The notes below the pieces were generated by a model. The model saw only the letters and a list, made by a program, of their open reading frames with translations, made no database searches and was not told the origin of the DNA. This document shows, piece after piece, positions 8,088 through 16,911 of a stretch of DNA of 57,639 bases. Origin of the DNA: AV69 sp036498205 (GTDB taxonomy: Bacteria > Verrucomicrobiota > Verrucomicrobiia > Chthoniobacterales > UBA10450); assembly GCA_036498205.1 (NCBI GenBank), contig DASXIC010000113.1, positions 1 to 57,639 on the forward strand, in the 5' to 3' direction. The position numbers and the translations under genes were made by a program. Every line of letters begins with the position of its first letter. The stretch's first letter is position 1.

Positions 8088-9491
8088 TTAGGTTGGGGCG
8101 CCGCCGGAGAGCACCGGTTCGACAGCCTTCTCGTCCAAGGGAATTTCCTGGGATTGGAGGTAGGTTCGGCCTTTGTAGAAGCTGGCGACGACGACGAAAA
8201 TGACCGCAGCGATCAACATGACCGTGGCAAAGAATAGATAATAATGCTGGTCGTCCATCTTCGCGCTGCCATCCGGGTTACGGATGACCTTATTGACAAC
8301 AGCAGTGAAGGCGTTTCCGAGTGAAACGGTAAAAAGCCACAGTGCCATCACCGCGCTTTTCATTTTGTTCGGGGCCTGGGTATAGGAAAATTCCAAGCCA
8401 GTGATAGAAACCATCGCTTCGCCAAGAGTGAGTATGACGTAAGCGAGGAATTGCCAGTTCACGCTCGGCTTTGCGCCCGCATCGATCATTTGTTGGATGT
8501 ACCAAATCACAAGGTAACTGCCGGCGGTAAGGAAAAGGCCGATGCCAATTTTGCGCAATGGCGTGAGCGGAAAAACGCGATCGATCAACGGATACAAGAC
8601 ATAATTCACCAGCGGGATGAATAGAAGAATCATGATCGGGTTAGCTACCTGGACCTGTGAAGGCAGTAGATTCATTCCAAACCAGTTGAGGTCCAGCTTT
8701 GCCGCCTGCAATGTCCAGGACCCACCGCTGCTCTGATCCCACAGGGCCCAGAAGACGGCCACGAAAACATAGACAACTGCCAGCCGCAAAATCGCTCCCA
8801 ACCCTTCTCTGCTAAACATTTGCTTGAGGAATCCGAGCCCGGCGGGCGGGATGTGAACGAATTTCTTGCGGCCGGCCCAGAAAAAAATCGTCGCGATCAC
8901 CATGGCTACGCCGGGAATGCCGAAGGCCCAGCGCGGTCCGAACCTCGGATCGTGCAGAAGCACGGGACAGAGAATGGTGGAGATGAAAGAGCCGGCGTTG
9001 ATGGAAAAATAAAACCAGCCGAAGACTTTCGAGAGGAGATGCTTGTTCGACTCGCCAAACTGATCGCCAACGTTTGCCGAAACGCACGGTTTGATGCCGC
9101 CAGAACCGAGAGAGATTAATCCCAAGCCGAGGAGCAAACCCATCCGCGTGTCATCAAGAGCAAGCGCGAAGTGACCGAAACAATAAACGATCGATAACCA
9201 GAAAATCGTGGTGTATTTCCCAAGAAACCCTTCCGCCAAAATCGCACCGAAAATGGGCATGAAATAGACAGCCGAGACAAACATGGCGAAATACTGACGC
9301 GCTTCCGCGGCTCCCATGCGATCAGGCGCGCCGCCTCGCGTCACGAGGTATTGCGTCATGAAAACGATGAGGATCGAGCGCATGCCGTAAAAGGAAAAGC
9401 GTTCGGCTGCTTCGTTCCCGATGATGTAGGGCACGCCGGGCGGCATCGTCGCAATATTGGGCGGCGATGTTGCGTATTTGTGTCTGGCCAT
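8088..9491 (-). CDS. POT/PTR2 family peptide transporter
   Basis: A 467-residue MFS transporter of the proton-dependent oligopeptide (POT) family, with about 12-14 hydrophobic helices. Diagnostic motifs: NEAAERFSFYG in the first helix (the ExxER proton-coupling motif), GSGGIKPCVSANVGDQF (PTR2 signature region) and FYFSINAGSF. It should import di- and tripeptides using the proton gradient at the inner membrane. The ATG at 9491 is preceded by a GGGG-rich stretch. The reading frame is open for 50 more codons upstream, but that part overlaps a lipoprotein gene and lacks similarity to the family. Confidence 0.9.
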   Translation of the reverse strand: MARHKYATSPPNIATMPPGVPYIIGNEAAERFSFYGMRSILIVFMTQYLVTRGGAPDRMGAAEARQYFAMFVSAVYFMPIFGAILAEGFLGKYTTIFWLSIVYCFGHFALALDDTRMGLLLGLGLISLGSGGIKPCVSANVGDQFGESNKHLLSKVFGWFYFSINAGSFISTILCPVLLHDPRFGPRWAFGIPGVAMVIATIFFWAGRKKFVHIPPAGLGFLKQMFSREGLGAILRLAVVYVFVAVFWALWDQSSGGSWTLQAAKLDLNWFGMNLLPSQVQVANPIMILLFIPLVNYVLYPLIDRVFPLTPLRKIGIGLFLTAGSYLVIWYIQQMIDAGAKPSVNWQFLAYVILTLGEAMVSITGLEFSYTQAPNKMKSAVMALWLFTVSLGNAFTAVVNKVIRNPDGSAKMDDQHYYLFFATVMLIAAVIFVVVASFYKGRTYLQSQEIPLDEKAVEPVLSGGAPT

Positions 9492-9501
9492 AAACCACCC
9501 C

Positions 9502-9714
9502 TTATGGGGATTTGTTCTCAGGGAAGAAATTGGCCGGCGTAATTGTCGGCGTCGCCGCTGCAGCCGGAGGGGCGGCGTGTTTGGCTTCGAGAAGTCGATC
9601 CTGCTGGACCTCGGGATATTCGCCCAGGTAGTGCTTCTCACAAGAGCAAATCAGGACAAGGCCGATCCCGCAGATAAAAAGACCGACCCGGAACAGAATG
9701 GAACTCATTCGCAT
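9502..9714 (-). CDS. Small lipoprotein upstream of the peptide transporter
   Basis: A 70-residue protein beginning MRMSSILFRVG, with a hydrophobic segment ending in LICSC, an acceptable lipobox. The short mature part contains EKHYLGEYPEVQQDRL and an Ala/Pro/Thr-rich tail. No family is recognised. It ends 10 bases before the transporter start and is probably cotranscribed with it. A TTG 11 codons upstream and an ATG two codons downstream are alternative starts. Confidence 0.55.
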   Translation of the reverse strand: MRMSSILFRVGLFICGIGLVLICSCEKHYLGEYPEVQQDRLLEAKHAAPPAAAATPTITPANFFPENKSP

Positions 9715-9814
9715 GCGACTGTAGTGGTGAAGGTTTCGGGCTTGCAACTAAAACTGCGTGTATCTCCGCTGGTATTGAATTGAAAGGCGCGCCCAGCGGT
9801 TTACTATCGGCACA

Positions 9815-12253
9815 GTGGGCCGCTCAGCGAAAAACAGCGCGTGGAACGAAGTCTTCGCGCTCATTCTCCTCGGTGTTGGGACATTGTTGTTTCTGGCGCT
9901 GATCTCGTACAATCCGCGCGATCTCCCCGCCTGGTGGCCACTGAGCTATCTGTCACCGCCGAATCGACCGGCGCAAAATTTCATCGGCCCGTTCGGTGCG
10001 ATCTTTGCCAGTGTTTTCTATCTGCTTATTGGCGCGGCCTCTTACCTGCTGGCTGCAGTCCTGCTGGGGTTTGGCGCGGCCAAGCTTTTTTATGGGCGCT
10101 TGCGCGTGATGGCAAGATTGCCCTGGATCGTGCTTTTCGTTCTTTCCGGAGCGTGTCTGTTGCAACTACAAACGCAGCACCTCCAAGGTTGGAAAAGGGC
10201 GTTTAATATTCAGGGGCCTGGCGGTGCGATCGGATATTTCTTCGGCAAGAAGATATTGCTCACCGCAATGGGAGACGTCGGCTCCATGATTCTTCTAGCC
10301 GGGATTTACGCCAGTACTTTGATTTTGATGACAGGATTGCGCCCGATTCACCTTGTTCGACAAACAGTGAGCGGCGTCGGCCGCGGCGCCCAACGCTACC
10401 GCGAATGGCGGTTGCATCGGGAGATGCGCAAAGCCGACATCAAGGGCCAACTCGAGATCAGCCAGCGCGAGCTCACCAAACAGCGGCGTTCATTGGAGAA
10501 ACAGTTGAAGCGGAAGGGCGCGGCCGTCAGCGAAACAAGCGAGCCATTTATTTCAGCAGAAGAGCTGGCGAACCGGCCGAAACCGAAAGTGGTGGATACG
10601 ACTGCTCTTCCGAGTGAGACCATGATGTCGCGCAGAAAACCATCCTTGGCAGAATTGCGTCCCGCCAAAGCAAAACCACAAAGTCCGTCTCCGGTTTCGG
10701 CGAAGTTTGACGCGGAGCATTACCTCATTCCGACCATCGACCTGCTGGACGAGCACGATCCGGAAGGACGTGGAGGCGCCGATCCTTCCGAACTCGAACG
10801 CGTGCAACAAACGCTGATCGAAACGCTGGCGCATTTCGGAATAGCGGTGGCGGCTGGTGATATTACGAAAGGTCCGACCATTACGCGCTACGAAGTTTAT
10901 CCCGCCAAAGGTGTGCGGGTAGACAAAATCGTTTCTCTGGAGCGCGACCTGGCGCGCGCAACACGAGCTGAACGGATCAACATTCTCGCGCCAATTCCAG
11001 GCAAGGACACGGTCGGGATCGAAATCGCGAATACGCGCAAGATTAAAGTCACGTTACGCGAGCTAATGCAGTCGGTCGACTGGGAAGAAGCCAAGACGCG
11101 CTGCAAACTTCCCCTCGCGCTCGGCAAAGACGTTTACGGCAAGGTGATCGTCGCCGATCTCGCGCAGATGCCGCATTTGCTGGTCGCCGGGACAACCGGA
11201 AGCGGCAAGAGCGTTTGTATTAACGCGCTGGTGGCTAGCATGCTCTTCCGATTCACGCCGGAAGAACTGCGTTTCGTCATGATCGATCCGAAGGTGGTCG
11301 AGATGCAGGTCTACAGCTCATTGCCGCACCTGGTCATTCCGGTAGTGACCGATCCAAAGAAAGTATTACTGGCGCTGCGGTGGCTGATCGATGAGATGGA
11401 GCGCCGTTACAAAATTTTTGCGCGTGTGGGCGTTCGCAATATCACCAGTTTCAACGCCAGGCCGGCCCGAAAAACACAGGAGGAACTCGACGATACGGAG
11501 GCGCCGCGGTCCGCGGGAAAAACGGCAGTAGCTGGCACAGCTAACGCTTCAGAAACTATGCAGGTTCCGCGCGAGGATGAACTGATCGTTCCAGATCGAA
11601 TGCCTTACATTGTCGTGATTATCGACGAGTTGGCCGATCTGATGCAGACGGCACCGGCCGATGTCGAGAGCGCGATTGCACGAATCACTCAGATGGCGCG
11701 TGCGGCTGGCATCCACCTTGTTGTCGCCACGCAAACCCCGCGTGCCGACGTCATAACGGGCGTGATCAAGGCAAACATTCCGAGCCGGATCGCTTTTCAG
11801 GTCGCGAGTAAGATCGATAGTCGCGTCATTCTGGATGAAAACGGCGCCGATCGCCTGCTGGGCCAGGGAGACATGCTTTACCTGCCGCCAAGCACATCAC
11901 GGTTAATCCGGGCCCAAGGGGTACTTGTGACCGATGAAGAAATCAGGCGTCTGGTGGAGTTCGTTTCGGAACAAAGTGCGCCTGCCTTTGACCTGGCGGT
12001 GCAGGAAAAAATGCAATCTGGTTTAGCTTCGGGAGACGAGGTGAGCGAAGAGGATGAGGAACTCGTTGAGAAGTGCCTTGAAATTATCCGGCAGGAAAAA
12101 CGCGCTTCTACTTCGCTCCTGCAGCGACGTTTGCGCCTCGGCTACACCAGGGCTGCGCGAATCGTTGATATTCTGGAACAGCGGGGTATTTTAGGTCCAG
12201 GCGAAGGTGCAAAACCGCGCGAGATTCTCGTCGATCTAGATGCCGCCGTGTAA
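9815..12253 (+). CDS. ftsK: DNA translocase FtsK/SpoIIIE
   Basis: An 812-residue septal DNA pump that moves chromosome ends during division. The N-terminus has about four membrane helices (residues 15-200). A charged linker (210-330) leads to the alpha/beta motor with Walker A GTTGSGKSV and Walker B VVIIDELADLM, plus ATQTPRADVITG. The last 65 residues form the gamma winged-helix domain that reads KOPS-like sites (SLLQRRLRLGYTRAARIVDILE). A short Ala/Thr-rich insertion (around 550-590) lies between the Walker motifs. The start is a GTG. The RodZ-like gene follows 14 bases later. Confidence 0.95.
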   Translation: MGRSAKNSAWNEVFALILLGVGTLLFLALISYNPRDLPAWWPLSYLSPPNRPAQNFIGPFGAIFASVFYLLIGAASYLLAAVLLGFGAAKLFYGRLRVMARLPWIVLFVLSGACLLQLQTQHLQGWKRAFNIQGPGGAIGYFFGKKILLTAMGDVGSMILLAGIYASTLILMTGLRPIHLVRQTVSGVGRGAQRYREWRLHREMRKADIKGQLEISQRELTKQRRSLEKQLKRKGAAVSETSEPFISAEELANRPKPKVVDTTALPSETMMSRRKPSLAELRPAKAKPQSPSPVSAKFDAEHYLIPTIDLLDEHDPEGRGGADPSELERVQQTLIETLAHFGIAVAAGDITKGPTITRYEVYPAKGVRVDKIVSLERDLARATRAERINILAPIPGKDTVGIEIANTRKIKVTLRELMQSVDWEEAKTRCKLPLALGKDVYGKVIVADLAQMPHLLVAGTTGSGKSVCINALVASMLFRFTPEELRFVMIDPKVVEMQVYSSLPHLVIPVVTDPKKVLLALRWLIDEMERRYKIFARVGVRNITSFNARPARKTQEELDDTEAPRSAGKTAVAGTANASETMQVPREDELIVPDRMPYIVVIIDELADLMQTAPADVESAIARITQMARAAGIHLVVATQTPRADVITGVIKANIPSRIAFQVASKIDSRVILDENGADRLLGQGDMLYLPPSTSRLIRAQGVLVTDEEIRRLVEFVSEQSAPAFDLAVQEKMQSGLASGDEVSEEDEELVEKCLEIIRQEKRASTSLLQRRLRLGYTRAARIVDILEQRGILGPGEGAKPREILVDLDAAV

Positions 12254-12267
12254 TCGGCAATAGGAAA

Positions 12268-13209
12268 ATGTCCATCGAAGGACTTGGCAAAAAATTCCAG
12301 GAAGCACGCACGGCGCGCGGCCTGAGCCTCGACGAGGCGGCGCGCCTAACAAAAATTCGGCAATCCCGTTTGGCTGAGATCGAGGCAGACGATTATTCCA
12401 ATTTTCCCAGTCTCGCTTACGCGAAGGGATTTCTCCAGATCTACGGAAAGTTCCTCCATGTCGACGTCTCGCCCTTCCTCGATACTTTCGAAACATCCGG
12501 GCAAATCACGGTAGATGGTTACTCGTATTTGCAGGAAAACAGGCCGCCGAAGCCGGTGCGGACACCTGTGGCACGACGAGATGGGCCGCCGCGCACTTCA
12601 ATTATGCCGCTGATCGTTGGGCTGGCAGTTCTATTCGTCGGGTTTTGGTTAGTTCGACTTCTCTTAAATGTGCAACGCATCGCCCCGCGTCAGACGGTGA
12701 CACAAACGGAAGCTGTTCCCACGCCCGGGGCGACAGTTGCGACAATCATCGCGCCCAGAGCCCAGCCAATCGAGGGGCCGCCCCAAGTCGCCGCCACCAG
12801 TGCTCCGGTCAGAACTCTCCCAGCAGTTGCTCCGACGGCTACTCCTGCTGCCATCGCTGCTGCGACTCCAGCAGCGCCGACTCCAACCGCGACGGAGCCC
12901 GAAGTGCGTCGCGCTCAGCCAGTCCGGCCAGATGAACTCGCGGCCGCGATCGCCAGCAACAGTGCAAGCGGTTCAACTGGCGGTGAGAATCGTGTCGATA
13001 TCAAGCCGCTGAGAAAGACATATATGCAGGTGACGGTGGACGATGATCCAACTCAGCCGGCGTTCGAACGCTGGATTTCGCCGTCCGATGGAGTGGTCGA
13101 GTTTCATGGCCGCCGAATCAGTGTGCGCGTTCTCGATCGCGAGGCAGTGCAGATCCGGAAAAACGGCAAAATCGTCTCAAACAGTGACGCCGACTTAAGA
13201 ATCGAGTAA
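12268..13209 (+). CDS. RodZ-like helix-turn-helix membrane protein
   Basis: A 313-residue protein with the RodZ plan. A cytoplasmic HTH at residues 5-75 has ARTARGLSLDEAARLTKI and YAKGFLQIYGKFLHVD. One membrane helix lies at about 112-132. A long Ala/Pro/Thr-rich periplasmic linker (about 135-225) and a C-terminal beta domain (DUF4115-like, about 250-313) follow. RodZ links MreB filaments to the wall elongation machinery; that role is inferred, and MreB is not in the window. It sits between ftsK and rimO on the same strand. Confidence 0.8.
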   Translation: MSIEGLGKKFQEARTARGLSLDEAARLTKIRQSRLAEIEADDYSNFPSLAYAKGFLQIYGKFLHVDVSPFLDTFETSGQITVDGYSYLQENRPPKPVRTPVARRDGPPRTSIMPLIVGLAVLFVGFWLVRLLLNVQRIAPRQTVTQTEAVPTPGATVATIIAPRAQPIEGPPQVAATSAPVRTLPAVAPTATPAAIAAATPAAPTPTATEPEVRRAQPVRPDELAAAIASNSASGSTGGENRVDIKPLRKTYMQVTVDDDPTQPAFERWISPSDGVVEFHGRRISVRVLDREAVQIRKNGKIVSNSDADLRIE

Positions 13210-13222
13210 CGATCATCCCAGA

Positions 13223-14575
13223 ATGGCGACAAAAGTGGGAATGATCAGCCTCGGTTGCGCGAAGAATCTAGTCGACGCCGAGATCATGCTTGGGAGCGTG
13301 CTCGAGCGCGGGATGGAGATTACGTCGAGCGCCGAGGAAGCCGACGTCCTGGTTGTGAACACATGTGCGTTCATCGATTCGGCCAAGGAAGAATCGATCG
13401 ATGCCATTCTTGAGGCGCATCAGCGGCGCGGGCTCAGAAAACAGGCCAAGCAAAAGCTCATCGTGAGCGGTTGCATGGCGCAGCGATTTTCGCGCGAATT
13501 GCGGGAGCAGCTGCCCGAAGTCGATGCTTTCATTGGACTCGATCAAGTGCGCGAGCTTGGCGCGGTTATCGACCGCGTCACGGCAAGCCCAACTGACAAC
13601 TCCGTCGATTTCGTGACACCGCGGCCCCGTTACATCCCGAATTACGACACGCCGCGATTTCGTCTCACTCCCGCTCATACTGCATACCTAAAGATAGCCG
13701 AGGGTTGCAACCATCCCTGCAGCTTTTGTGTAATTCCGCAAATGCGCGGCCGGCATCGCAGCCGCACTCCTGAATCAGTTCTGAGAGAGATGCGCGCGCT
13801 CGTTGCTGAAGGAGTGCGCGAGATCAATTTGATCAGTCAGGACACAACTTATTACGGAATGGATTTATGGCCGGAAAAGGCCGGGCCACGTCAGCCGGTT
13901 GATTCTTCGCGCGGACCGACGCTGGCCGCGCTCTTGCGCGAAATCGAACAAATCGAAGGCGAGTTTTGGGTGCGTCTTCTTTACACGCATCCAGCGCACT
14001 GGAGTGACGAGCTGATTGCGAGCATCGCCCAATCCAAACACGTTGCGCGCTATGTCGATATGCCGCTGCAACACATTGACGAATCGATGCTAGGCCGGAT
14101 GCGACGCGAGACCAGTCGCCGACATATCGAGGAATTGATCGCTCGCTTGCGCGCCGGAATTCCCGGAATCGCGCTTCGCACGACTTTTATTGTCGGCTTT
14201 CCCGGCGAAACGGAGGAGCAATTTGAAACCTTACTCTCTTTCATCGAGCAGACTCGATTCGAACGCCTTGGAATTTTCAAATATTCGCGGGAGGAAGGTT
14301 CGCGAGCAGCGAAAATGCCGGAGCAAATTCCGGCCAGTGTAAAAAATGAGAGGTACCGACGGGCGATGAGTTTGCAGCAAAGAATCGCCTGCGAAATCGC
14401 CGCGTGTAAAGTGGGATCGGAATTAAGGTTGCTTGTCGATGAACCGTTCATCGCCCGCACTGAAGCCGATGCGCCTGATGTCGATACACGGGTCGCCTTG
14501 TCGACGCCGGCACCGGTCGGTGAATTCGTCACTCGCCGAATCCGCGCTTCCCGTGGCTACGATTTGTACGCTTAG
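13223..14575 (+). CDS. rimO: Ribosomal protein S12 methylthiotransferase RimO
   Basis: A 450-residue radical-SAM enzyme that adds a methylthio group to an aspartate of ribosomal protein S12. The N-terminal MTTase domain has SLGCAKNLVD and NTCAFIDSAKEES with its cluster cysteines. The radical-SAM core has EGCNHPCSFCVIP (CxxxCxxC). The C-terminal TRAM domain (about 385-450) includes LRLLVDEP. The SLGCAKNLVDSE-type start and the FIDSAKEESI motif favour RimO over MiaB. It starts 13 bases after the RodZ-like gene. Confidence 0.92.
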   Translation: MATKVGMISLGCAKNLVDAEIMLGSVLERGMEITSSAEEADVLVVNTCAFIDSAKEESIDAILEAHQRRGLRKQAKQKLIVSGCMAQRFSRELREQLPEVDAFIGLDQVRELGAVIDRVTASPTDNSVDFVTPRPRYIPNYDTPRFRLTPAHTAYLKIAEGCNHPCSFCVIPQMRGRHRSRTPESVLREMRALVAEGVREINLISQDTTYYGMDLWPEKAGPRQPVDSSRGPTLAALLREIEQIEGEFWVRLLYTHPAHWSDELIASIAQSKHVARYVDMPLQHIDESMLGRMRRETSRRHIEELIARLRAGIPGIALRTTFIVGFPGETEEQFETLLSFIEQTRFERLGIFKYSREEGSRAAKMPEQIPASVKNERYRRAMSLQQRIACEIAACKVGSELRLLVDEPFIARTEADAPDVDTRVALSTPAPVGEFVTRRIRASRGYDLYA

Positions 14576-14655
14576 GTCATTGGGAGGTCATCGGGCGTAT
14601 CATTTCGGCAGTGACAATTTAAGCAAAGTGCTGCAGAATCTGGACGCTTCGGCTA

Positions 14656-15054
14656 ATGATTGAACCGCTCAGACCGGAAATAGAATCTGCGCAAAGGATG
14701 ACCGGTCCCGGTCCCGCCAAGGAGAAGGCGCCACAAAACGGCGATGGAGCGAGAATTAATCTCCCTACTCGCCCCGTCAACCGGGCGTTTCCGAAAAGCA
14801 TGGTAACAACCGCCCAGGCGGCCGACTCCACGCTGAAAGATACTTCCCCGACCCGACGTAGCGCCGAAACGGCGCGAATTTCTGTTTTTACTGATTTCGC
14901 CAAAATACCCGCTCTTCCTCCCGTTTCCGACAGAAAGCCAAAAGTAACTCAAAATCAGAGCATTATGGATACGATTCCGAAGTCTCTTTGCTGGGCACTT
15001 TTGGGTAGTTCGATAGCCATTTTGCTCATCGAAATTTGGAACTATATTAACTGA
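14656..15054 (+). CDS. Hypothetical protein with a C-terminal membrane helix, coupled to trxA
   Basis: A 132-residue protein of unknown family. The first 100 residues are polar and Pro/Thr/Lys-rich, without clear structure. The last 30 (starting at an internal Met, 14962) form one hydrophobic helix ending NYIN. The stop codon shares one base with the trxA start (TGATG, 15052-15056), which indicates translational coupling. The start is uncertain: Met codons at 14656, 14698, 14800 and 14962 are all possible, and none has a strong ribosome-binding site. Confidence 0.45.
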   Translation: MIEPLRPEIESAQRMTGPGPAKEKAPQNGDGARINLPTRPVNRAFPKSMVTTAQAADSTLKDTSPTRRSAETARISVFTDFAKIPALPPVSDRKPKVTQNQSIMDTIPKSLCWALLGSSIAILLIEIWNYIN

Positions 15055-15383
15055 TGGAAAATTCAGGTGCCATTACCTTAACCGAGGCGAATTTTGATCG
15101 CGAAATCAATCAGAACGAGAAGCTAGTGCTTGTCGATTTTTGGGCAGAATGGTGTGGGCCCTGCAAGTTGATCGCGCCGCTGATCGACGAAATCGCGCGG
15201 GAAAAAAATGGCGCCCTCACGGTGGGAAAAGTAAACATCGACGAGAACCAAAATCTCTCTTTTAAGTTCAACATTCGTGCGATCCCGACGCTCCTTCTGT
15301 TCAAGAATGGGCAGGTGCGCGACCAGGTCACCGGCATGACGAGCAAAAAGGACTTGCTCGGCCGGATCGAAGCGCTGGCGTAA
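15054..15383 (+). CDS. trxA: Thioredoxin
   Basis: A 109-residue thioredoxin of canonical length with the active site WCGPCK near residue 32. The cis-Pro strand IRAIPTLLLFKNG and the C-terminal helix KKDLLGRIEAL are also present. It is cytoplasmic (no signal peptide) and reduces protein disulfides using thioredoxin reductase. The ATG overlaps the stop of the upstream hypothetical gene. The tRNA-Arg gene converges on its 3' end only 19 bases away. Confidence 0.95.
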   Translation: MENSGAITLTEANFDREINQNEKLVLVDFWAEWCGPCKLIAPLIDEIAREKNGALTVGKVNIDENQNLSFKFNIRAIPTLLLFKNGQVRDQVTGMTSKKDLLGRIEALA

Positions 15384-15402
15384 GTGCCACTCCGGGGTGG
15401 AG

Positions 15403-15476
15403 TGCGCCCGGCGCGGCTCGAACGCGCAACCTACGGCTCCGGAGGCCGTCGCTCTATCCAGTTGAACTACGGGCGC
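15403..15476 (-). tRNA. tRNA-Arg (anticodon CCG)
   Basis: Read on the reverse strand, a 74-base cloverleaf can be drawn. The acceptor stem GCGCCCG pairs with CGGGCGC plus discriminator A. The D arm has GTTC/GAGC. The anticodon stem ACGGC/GCCGT encloses loop CTCCGGA (anticodon CCG). The T arm GCGCG-TTCGAGC-CGCGC is perfect. CCA is not encoded. It decodes CGG arginine codons. Confidence 0.93.
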
Positions 15477-15488
15477 TGCTGGACGCGA

Positions 15489-15516
15489 AGTATACCGGCG
15501 GCCTTCTGCATGACAA
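15489..15516 (-). promoter_or_regulatory. Sigma70-type promoter of tRNA-Arg
   Basis: On the reverse strand, TTGTCA (15511-15516) is followed after 16 bases by TATACT (15489-15494). The tRNA 5' end lies 12 bases further on, a fitting distance for a short leader that is trimmed by RNase P. Confidence 0.6.
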
Positions 15517-15587
15517 CCGGCATGCGTTGAGAGTTGCTTTCACGGCGCATCTGCGGAGATTGAACGCCCGCTGAAGGAACTGCTGCC

Positions 15588-15929
15588 ATGAACCGTATCA
15601 TCGATGCCGTTGAAAAAGACCAACTCAAACCCGAGATCGCCGCATTCCGCGTGGGCGACGGGGTTCGCGTGCATACTCGAGTTGTAGAAGGTGACAAGGA
15701 ACGCATTCAGATATTTTCCGGGATCGTTATCGGTCGCAAAGGGCGCGGATTGAACGAAACGTTTACTGTTCGGCGCATTTCCTACGGCGAAGGAGTGGAA
15801 CGCGTTTTCCCACTGCATTCCCCCCGTATCGCCAAACTGGAAGTCGAGAAGCAAGGCAAGGCGCGGCGGGCAAAACTAAATTACCTTCGCAGCCGCAAAG
15901 GCAAGGAAGCAACGGCCGTCCGGGAATAG
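15588..15929 (+). CDS. rplS: 50S ribosomal protein L19
   Basis: A 113-residue ribosomal protein at the 30S-50S interface. It shows the family core: FRVGDGVRVHTRVVEGDKERIQIFSG split over two strands, RKGRG, then TFTVRRISYGEGVERVFPLHSP and the basic tail KLNYLRSRKGK. GAAGGA precedes the ATG. The usual neighbours rpsP, rimM and trmD are absent; instead rnhB and a yraN-like gene follow after a repeat-filled spacer, an arrangement that often follows rplS in other bacteria. Confidence 0.96.
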   Translation: MNRIIDAVEKDQLKPEIAAFRVGDGVRVHTRVVEGDKERIQIFSGIVIGRKGRGLNETFTVRRISYGEGVERVFPLHSPRIAKLEVEKQGKARRAKLNYLRSRKGKEATAVRE

Positions 15930-15941
15930 TCAATTGTTGTT

Positions 15942-15964
15942 GTAGCGGCGGTCTTTGCCCGTCG
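15942..15964 (+). repeat. REP-like hairpin, GTAG head
   Basis: GTAG (15942-15945) is followed by CGGCGGTC, a TTT loop and a partly complementary GCCCGTCG. It belongs to the same family as the copies at 5970 and 6160 but has one mismatch and one G-T pair, suggesting decay. Confidence 0.65.
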
Positions 15965-15972
15965 TGATCGCA

Positions 15973-16002
15973 GGAGATTCCTCGACTCCGCTGGGAATGA
16001 CA
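15973..16002 (+). repeat. Dispersed 30-base repeat, copy 1
   Basis: This copy shares the pattern GGAGATTCCTCG-N5-GCT-GGAATGACA with the copy at 16156-16187. Partial copies occur within the hairpin element 16011-16093. Repeats of this look are widespread in environmental bacterial genomes, as I recall them. Confidence 0.6.
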
Positions 16003-16010
16003 AAAAAAGG

Positions 16011-16093
16011 GTCATCCCGAGCGACCGCGAGGGACCTCTCGAGATTCATTCGAAGTTGTGAGATCCCTCACCGTCTGCGCGGTTCGGGATGAC
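16011..16093. repeat. 83-base hairpin-like element with 10-bp terminal inverted repeats
   Basis: GTCATCCCGA (16011-16020) is perfectly complementary to TCGGGATGAC (16084-16093). Inner GAGGGACCTCTC and GAGATCCCTC also pair partly. It looks like two inverted copies of the neighbouring 30-base repeat joined head to head, a MITE-like layout without coding capacity. Confidence 0.65.
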
Positions 16094-16121
16094 AATGGTG
16101 CGCCTGTACCGACTGCCGCGG

Positions 16122-16144
16122 CCACGCTCGGAGAGCGCCGCTAC
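16122..16144 (-). repeat. REP-like hairpin, GTAG head (reverse)
   Basis: On the reverse strand GTAG (16141-16144) is followed by CGGCGCTC, a TCC loop and a partly complementary GAGCGTGG. The head, first arm and loop are identical to the copy at 6195-6217. Confidence 0.65.
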
Positions 16145-16155
16145 AAGTCGAATAG

Positions 16156-16187
16156 CAGGAGATTCCTCGGTTCTGCTCGGAATGACA
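16156..16187 (+). repeat. Dispersed 30-base repeat, copy 2
   Basis: This is a second direct copy of the repeat at 15973-16002 (CAGGAGATTCCTCG, then GCTCGGAATGACA). It lies in the spacer between rplS and rnhB, which holds no gene from 15930 to 16275. Confidence 0.6.
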
Positions 16188-16275
16188 GAAAGCGTCTGGA
16201 CGCTTCGGAATAACCGTTTCCTTTGGGGCAAATTTTCTTGCGGAAATCCGCCACAACCATGGATAAAATCCGCTT

Positions 16276-16911
16276 GTGGGGCGGCGCTGTGGATTTCGCT
16301 ATGAAAAAAAACTGCGGGCGCTCGGTCTCGTTCGCATAGCGGGAATCGATGAGGCGGGTCGTGGCGCGCTCGCCGGCCCAGTGGTCGCCGCCGCGGTTAT
16401 TTTGCCGGAAAAATTCCGGCATAAGAAACTGAAGGATTCGAAACAACTCCTGCCGGAACTGCGTCAGAGCATTTACGACGAACTGGTCAGTCGGCAGGAT
16501 ACGATATGGTCCGTCGGAATTGTCGACTCGGTCGAGATCGACACGATCAATATTTTGCGCGCGACTCATAAAGCAATGCGAATCGCCCTCGAGGCTCTGC
16601 AGGCTTTACCCGAGCATGTTTTAATCGACGGACTCCCGGTGTCGCCTTTTCCCCTGCCGCAGACGGCCATTATCGATGGTGATTGTCTCAGTTTGAGCAT
16701 TGCCGCTGCCAGCGTGATTGCCAAGGTCACGCGGGACGCTTTAATGCGTGATTTCTGCAGGCAGTTTCCGGAATATTGTTTCAGCCAGCACAAAGGCTAC
16801 GGCACTTATCTGCATCTCACCAAACTTCATGAACACGGGCCTTGTCCAATCCATCGCCGATCTTTCGAGCCGGTGGCGCAGCCGCTTCTCGCGCTCGAAG
16901 GAATTATCTGA
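16276..16911 (+). CDS. rnhB: Ribonuclease HII
   Basis: A 211-residue RNase HII that removes RNA from RNA-DNA hybrids, including single ribonucleotides. Metal ligands: Asp-Glu in GIDEAGRG, Asp in VLIDG, and Asp in the VIAKVTRDALM helix. SIAAASVIAK and HKGYGTYLHL are diagnostic for type II. The start used is GTG at 16276. The 3' end overlaps the yraN-like gene by about 80 bases. Confidence 0.93.
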   Translation: MGRRCGFRYEKKLRALGLVRIAGIDEAGRGALAGPVVAAAVILPEKFRHKKLKDSKQLLPELRQSIYDELVSRQDTIWSVGIVDSVEIDTINILRATHKAMRIALEALQALPEHVLIDGLPVSPFPLPQTAIIDGDCLSLSIAAASVIAKVTRDALMRDFCRQFPEYCFSQHKGYGTYLHLTKLHEHGPCPIHRRSFEPVAQPLLALEGII

